From the NCBI GenBank assembly GCA_019112825.1, contig DXIP01000018.1, positions 186,001 to 250,000 of the forward strand: a DNA stretch of 64,000 bases, read 5' to 3'. The translations under genes were made by a program, and so were the position numbers. Under the pieces are notes generated by a model that was not told the DNA's origin, ran no database searches, and worked only from the letters and a program-made list of their open reading frames with translations. The stretch comes from Alistipes excrementigallinarum. Lineage in GTDB: Bacteria > Bacteroidota > Bacteroidia > Bacteroidales > Rikenellaceae. Of this stretch, positions 61,500 to 64,000 are shown piece by piece (within the stretch, counting starts at the first letter, position 1; each line of letters begins with the position of its first letter).

Positions 61500-61928
61500 T
61501 CAGCCCCGCCGTTTGGCCCTGCACTCGGGGCAGAGTCCCCGGAGCAGGTAGTCGATTTGACGGACCTCAAAGCCGGCCGGATAGGCGATGACCGGAATGT
61601 GCGTATGGTCCAGACAGAGGGTCCGGCCGCACGCCTCGCAATGGAAGTGGCAGTGCATCTCGTCGATGCGGCAGGCGTGGTCGTTGTGGCAGACGCAGTA
61701 CTTGGCCGAGCCGCTGCCATCCTCGACCAGATGCAGCAGGTGGCGCCGCACGAAGAGCGTCAGCGTCCGGTAAATCGACGAGCGGTCCATGCCGTCGGTG
61801 GCCTCCTCCAGGTCGGCCAGCGTGAAGGTGTCGCTGAAACGCTCCATGGCGTCCAGCACAAGCATGCGCACCGCCGTGGGGCGGATGCCGTGGTGCAGAA
61901 GCACCTCTTCGCAATGGTGGGAATCCAT
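61500..61928 (-). CDS. Fur-family transcriptional regulator
   Basis: This 142-residue regulator has an N-terminal winged helix (~10-80; RPTAVRMLVLDAMERF, DRSSIYRTLTLFVRRHLL) and a C-terminal metal/dimer domain. Two Cys pairs (CEACGRTLC and CPEC) form the structural zinc site, and the His-rich CRIDEMHCHFHCEACG stretch supplies the regulatory metal ligands. Which of Fur, Zur or PerR it is cannot be settled. The frame is open 50 codons upstream, but the ATG at 61928 gives a normal length. It precedes the receptor by 87 bp and probably regulates this cluster. Confidence 0.88.
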   Translation of the reverse strand: MDSHHCEEVLLHHGIRPTAVRMLVLDAMERFSDTFTLADLEEATDGMDRSSIYRTLTLFVRRHLLHLVEDGSGSAKYCVCHNDHACRIDEMHCHFHCEACGRTLCLDHTHIPVIAYPAGFEVRQIDYLLRGLCPECRAKRRG

Positions 61929-62089
61929 CTTGCCCTCCTCGAAAGGCCTGCCGACGGGCGGCAGACCGGTCCGTAAATCGATGATTGGTAAAAACGGGTG
62001 GAATAAAAAGAGAAGCACGCGGGCGGAGAGGGAGCCGGGCTCCGCGCAACATCCGCCTGCAGGCGCGCCCGGACACACCGAGGGCGCCG

Positions 62090-62518
62090 TCAGCCCCGGG
62101 CGGGAGGAGCCCGAAGAGCCGCCGCACGAAGCAATCCGTCGTCGGGCAGCACGTCGGGACGCTCCGCCGCATCGCAGCGGTGGAGCAGCTGCTCGGCCAC
62201 GGCCGGCAGTTCGGCCGCAAGCGTCGGCGGCAGGGCCAGCACGACGCGGCGGGCCGCCTTGTCGAGCAGCGACGAGAGGGCCGTGTAGAGTGCTATTTCG
62301 GTGCTGTGCGAGTCGTCGCAGCAGGGCGCCGTCAGATGAAGGGCGTCGCCCGCAGAGGCCGCATCGTGGTGCACGCAGCAGATGCAGTGCGGATGCTCAT
62401 GTCCGGGATGCGCATGGAGCCGCACGCAGTCGCACGAGAGTGCGGCAGCGGCCTCGCCACCCACGGCAAAGAGGTAGAGGGCGAGCAGCAGGAGAGCTAT
62501 GATGCGGCGGGGGTTCAT
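62090..62518 (-). CDS. Exported Cys/His-rich protein of unknown function
   Basis: This 142-residue protein has a hydrophobic signal segment (IIALLLLALYLFAVGG), then a Cys/His cluster at ~28-70 (SCDCVRLHAHPGHEHPHCICCVHH and a PCCDDSHS word) and an Ala/Leu-rich C-terminal helix region. The cluster looks like a metal-binding site. No family was recognised. It is the first gene of the minus-strand cluster leading to the Fur-family regulator, the TonB-dependent receptor and the HMA protein, which supports a metal role. Confidence 0.7.
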   Translation of the reverse strand: MNPRRIIALLLLALYLFAVGGEAAAALSCDCVRLHAHPGHEHPHCICCVHHDAASAGDALHLTAPCCDDSHSTEIALYTALSSLLDKAARRVVLALPPTLAAELPAVAEQLLHRCDAAERPDVLPDDGLLRAAALRAPPARG

Positions 62519-62543
62519 CGACGCTGTTTCGAAGCTATCGGAG

Positions 62544-62551
62544 CAAAGATA
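62544..62551 (-). promoter_or_regulatory. -7 box for the Cys/His-rich protein gene
   Basis: TATCTTTG on the minus strand is an exact match, 25 bp before the ATG. No TTTG element at a normal spacing was found. Confidence 0.5.
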
Positions 62552-62645
62552 GTGATTATTTCCGATTTTGCCTAATTCCGACGACAAAACGGCAGAAGCC
62601 GACCGCCCCTCGTCCCGTCACCAACCCGCCTGACGGGGTCCGGGG

Positions 62646-62677
62646 CTTGCTTTTGCGCGGCGGATTCACTAATTTTG
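62646..62677 (+). promoter_or_regulatory. Promoter of recQ
   Basis: CTTG (62646-62649), 20 bp, then TAATTTTG (62670-62677). The recQ ATG starts only 6 bp after the box, so the transcript should have a very short or no leader. Confidence 0.65.
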
Positions 62678-62683
62678 CAACAT

Positions 62684-64000
62684 ATGGAAGTTCGCGACAT
62701 TCATGCCGTCCTGAAGCAATACTGGGGCTACGACGCCTTCCGGCCCGTACAGGAGCAGATTATCCGCTCGGTGCTGGAGGGGCGCGATACGCTCGCGCTG
62801 ATGCCCACCGGCGGCGGCAAGTCGCTCACCTACCAGGTCCCGACGATGGCCCGCCAGGGGCTCTGCATCGTCGTCACCCCCCTCATCGCCCTGATGAAGG
62901 ACCAGGTCGACCGGCTGCGCGCGCTGCACATTCCGGCCGTGGCGGTCCACTCGGGCCTCTCGCCCCGCCAAATCGACATTGCGCTGGACAACTGCGCCTA
63001 CGGCGACGTGAAGTTCCTCTACGTCGCCCCCGAGCGGCTCTCGACCGACGCCTTCCGGCTGCGCGTCGAGCGGATGAAGGTCACGCTGCTGGCCGTCGAC
63101 GAGGCCCACTGCATCTCGCAGTGGGGCTACGACTTCCGCCCCTCCTACCTGCGCATCGCCGAGCTGCGCCGCCAGCTTCCCGGCGTGCCGGTGCTGGCGC
63201 TCACCGCCTCGGCCACGCCGCTCGTGGCCGAGGACATCATGCGCCACCTCGACTTCGCCGAGCCCCACATCCTGCGCAGCAGCTTCGCACGTCCCAACCT
63301 CTCCTACAGCGTCCGCCGCACCGAGGACAAGAACGGGCAGCTGCTCCGGCTGCTGCGGGGGGTCGAAGGCTGCGGCATCGTCTACGTCCGCACGCGCGAG
63401 GGCACCGAACAGCTGGCCGACCTGCTGCGCAACGAGGGCATCACGGCCGCCGCCTACCACGGCGGACTGGGCCACGCCGAGCGGACGCTTCGCCAGGAGG
63501 ATTGGATGACGGGCCGCGTGCGGGTGATGGTGGCCACCAACGCCTTCGGCATGGGCATCGACAAGGCCGACGTGCGCTTCGTCTGCCACTACTCGCTCTG
63601 CGACTCGCTCGAGAGCTACTACCAGGAGGCGGGGCGCGCCGGACGCGACGGCCGCCGCAGCTATGCCCTGCTGCTCGTCGCCCCCAACGACGAGAGCCGC
63701 GTCGTGCGCCGCTTCGAGCAGGAGTTTCCGCCGCTCGACCGCATCAAGGAGATTTACGACAAGGTCTGCTCCTACCTGCAAATCGGCATCGGCGAGGGGG
63801 CCGGCGCCTCGTTCCTCTTCAACATCCACGACTTCTGCACGCGCGAGCACCTCTACGTTGGCACGGTGCAGAGCGCACTGAAGCTGCTGCAGCAGAACGG
63901 CTATCTGACCCTCACGGACGCCATGGAGAATCCCGCCCGGCTGATGTTCTGCGTCAGCCGCGACGACCTCTACCGGCTGCGCATCCGCCGCGACGACTTG
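62684..64000 (+). CDS. recQ: ATP-dependent DNA helicase RecQ (partial, runs off the right edge)
   Basis: This is a superfamily 2 3'-5' DNA helicase acting in recombinational repair. The first 439 codons are visible with no stop. Walker A is MPTGGGKS (residues 40-47) and the DEAH box is Asp139-His142 in VDEAHCISQWGYDFRPSY, the RecQ-specific aromatic loop. Motifs V and VI are seen in ATNAFGMGIDKADVR and YYQEAGRAGRDG. The start of the RQC region follows. The missing part should contain the rest of RQC and possibly an HRDC domain. Confidence 0.95.
   Translation, partial: MEVRDIHAVLKQYWGYDAFRPVQEQIIRSVLEGRDTLALMPTGGGKSLTYQVPTMARQGLCIVVTPLIALMKDQVDRLRALHIPAVAVHSGLSPRQIDIALDNCAYGDVKFLYVAPERLSTDAFRLRVERMKVTLLAVDEAHCISQWGYDFRPSYLRIAELRRQLPGVPVLALTASATPLVAEDIMRHLDFAEPHILRSSFARPNLSYSVRRTEDKNGQLLRLLRGVEGCGIVYVRTREGTEQLADLLRNEGITAAAYHGGLGHAERTLRQEDWMTGRVRVMVATNAFGMGIDKADVRFVCHYSLCDSLESYYQEAGRAGRDGRRSYALLLVAPNDESRVVRRFEQEFPPLDRIKEIYDKVCSYLQIGIGEGAGASFLFNIHDFCTREHLYVGTVQSALKLLQQNGYLTLTDAMENPARLMFCVSRDDLYRLRIRRDDL

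Noticed and set aside
1..64000. tRNA, rRNA, tmRNA or insertion-sequence genes
   Set aside because: No cloverleaf-like segment, rRNA core sequence, transposase motif or terminal inverted repeats with target duplication was noticed on reading; a covariance-model scan would be needed to exclude small RNAs.

Overview
The window looks like a chromosome segment of a GC-rich member of the Bacteroidales. An Alistipes-like member of the Rikenellaceae is the best guess; no rRNA or marker tree was available to confirm it. The evidence is: Bacteroidetes-type promoters (a TAnnTTTG -7 box, often with TTTG or a close variant about 19-20 bp upstream) in front of many genes; Bacteroidetes-restricted families (DUF4493, PCMD, calycin-like, DUF4923, putative porin, fimbrillin-like, TonB-dependent receptors with calycin-like lipoproteins); many lipoprotein signal peptides; and the gene orders PorX-tsaE and asnS-rpoN. 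No rRNA, tRNA, insertion sequence or CRISPR array was seen.

Layout. 1-4.5 kb: the tail of a probable porX, then tsaE, a SRPBCC-fold protein, a NUDIX hydrolase and an S9 peptidase lipoprotein. 4.9-15 kb: one tightly packed seven-gene operon of surface proteins (a fimbrillin-like lipoprotein, three DUF4493-type lipoproteins of which one carries a PCMD domain, two paralogous outer-membrane barrels, and a final PCMD lipoprotein), with a clear promoter at its start and a clear terminator at its end. 15.3-23.2 kb: envelope and housekeeping genes (lytic transglycosylase and putative porin, pssA, manC, murF, alpha/beta hydrolase, MazG-like pyrophosphohydrolase). 23.5-29.5 kb: OPT-family peptide transporter, peptidase T, NAD synthetase and a DUF4923 protein. 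29.5-33.2 kb, minus strand: asnS, rpoN and a PAP2-like membrane protein. 33.3-40.2 kb: a GH2-like protein lacking the acid/base glutamate, rlmH, a LuxR-type regulator with a pseudo-receiver, a TonB-dependent receptor with two calycin-like proteins, and nadC. 40.7-44 kb: an LtaS-like sulfatase overlapping a DUF2156-GNAT fusion.

44.2-47 kb is a small phage-derived island: a complete-looking terminase large subunit and a 95-residue protein on the minus strand, facing a CI-type S24 repressor across a switch-like promoter region, with no other phage genes. 47.4-54 kb holds a repeat lipoprotein, korAB and an MFS exporter. 54.2-58.5 kb holds three lipoprotein genes; the last is a lipoprotein of unknown function with FN3-like and FISUMP-like parts, sitting behind a cobalamin riboswitch. 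58.6-62.5 kb is a minus-strand metal cluster (Cys/His-rich exported protein, Fur-family regulator, TonB-dependent receptor, HMA protein). The window ends inside recQ.

The best candidates for undescribed biology are the riboswitch-controlled lipoprotein, the seven-gene surface operon, and the terminase/S24-repressor island with its overlapping opposed promoters.
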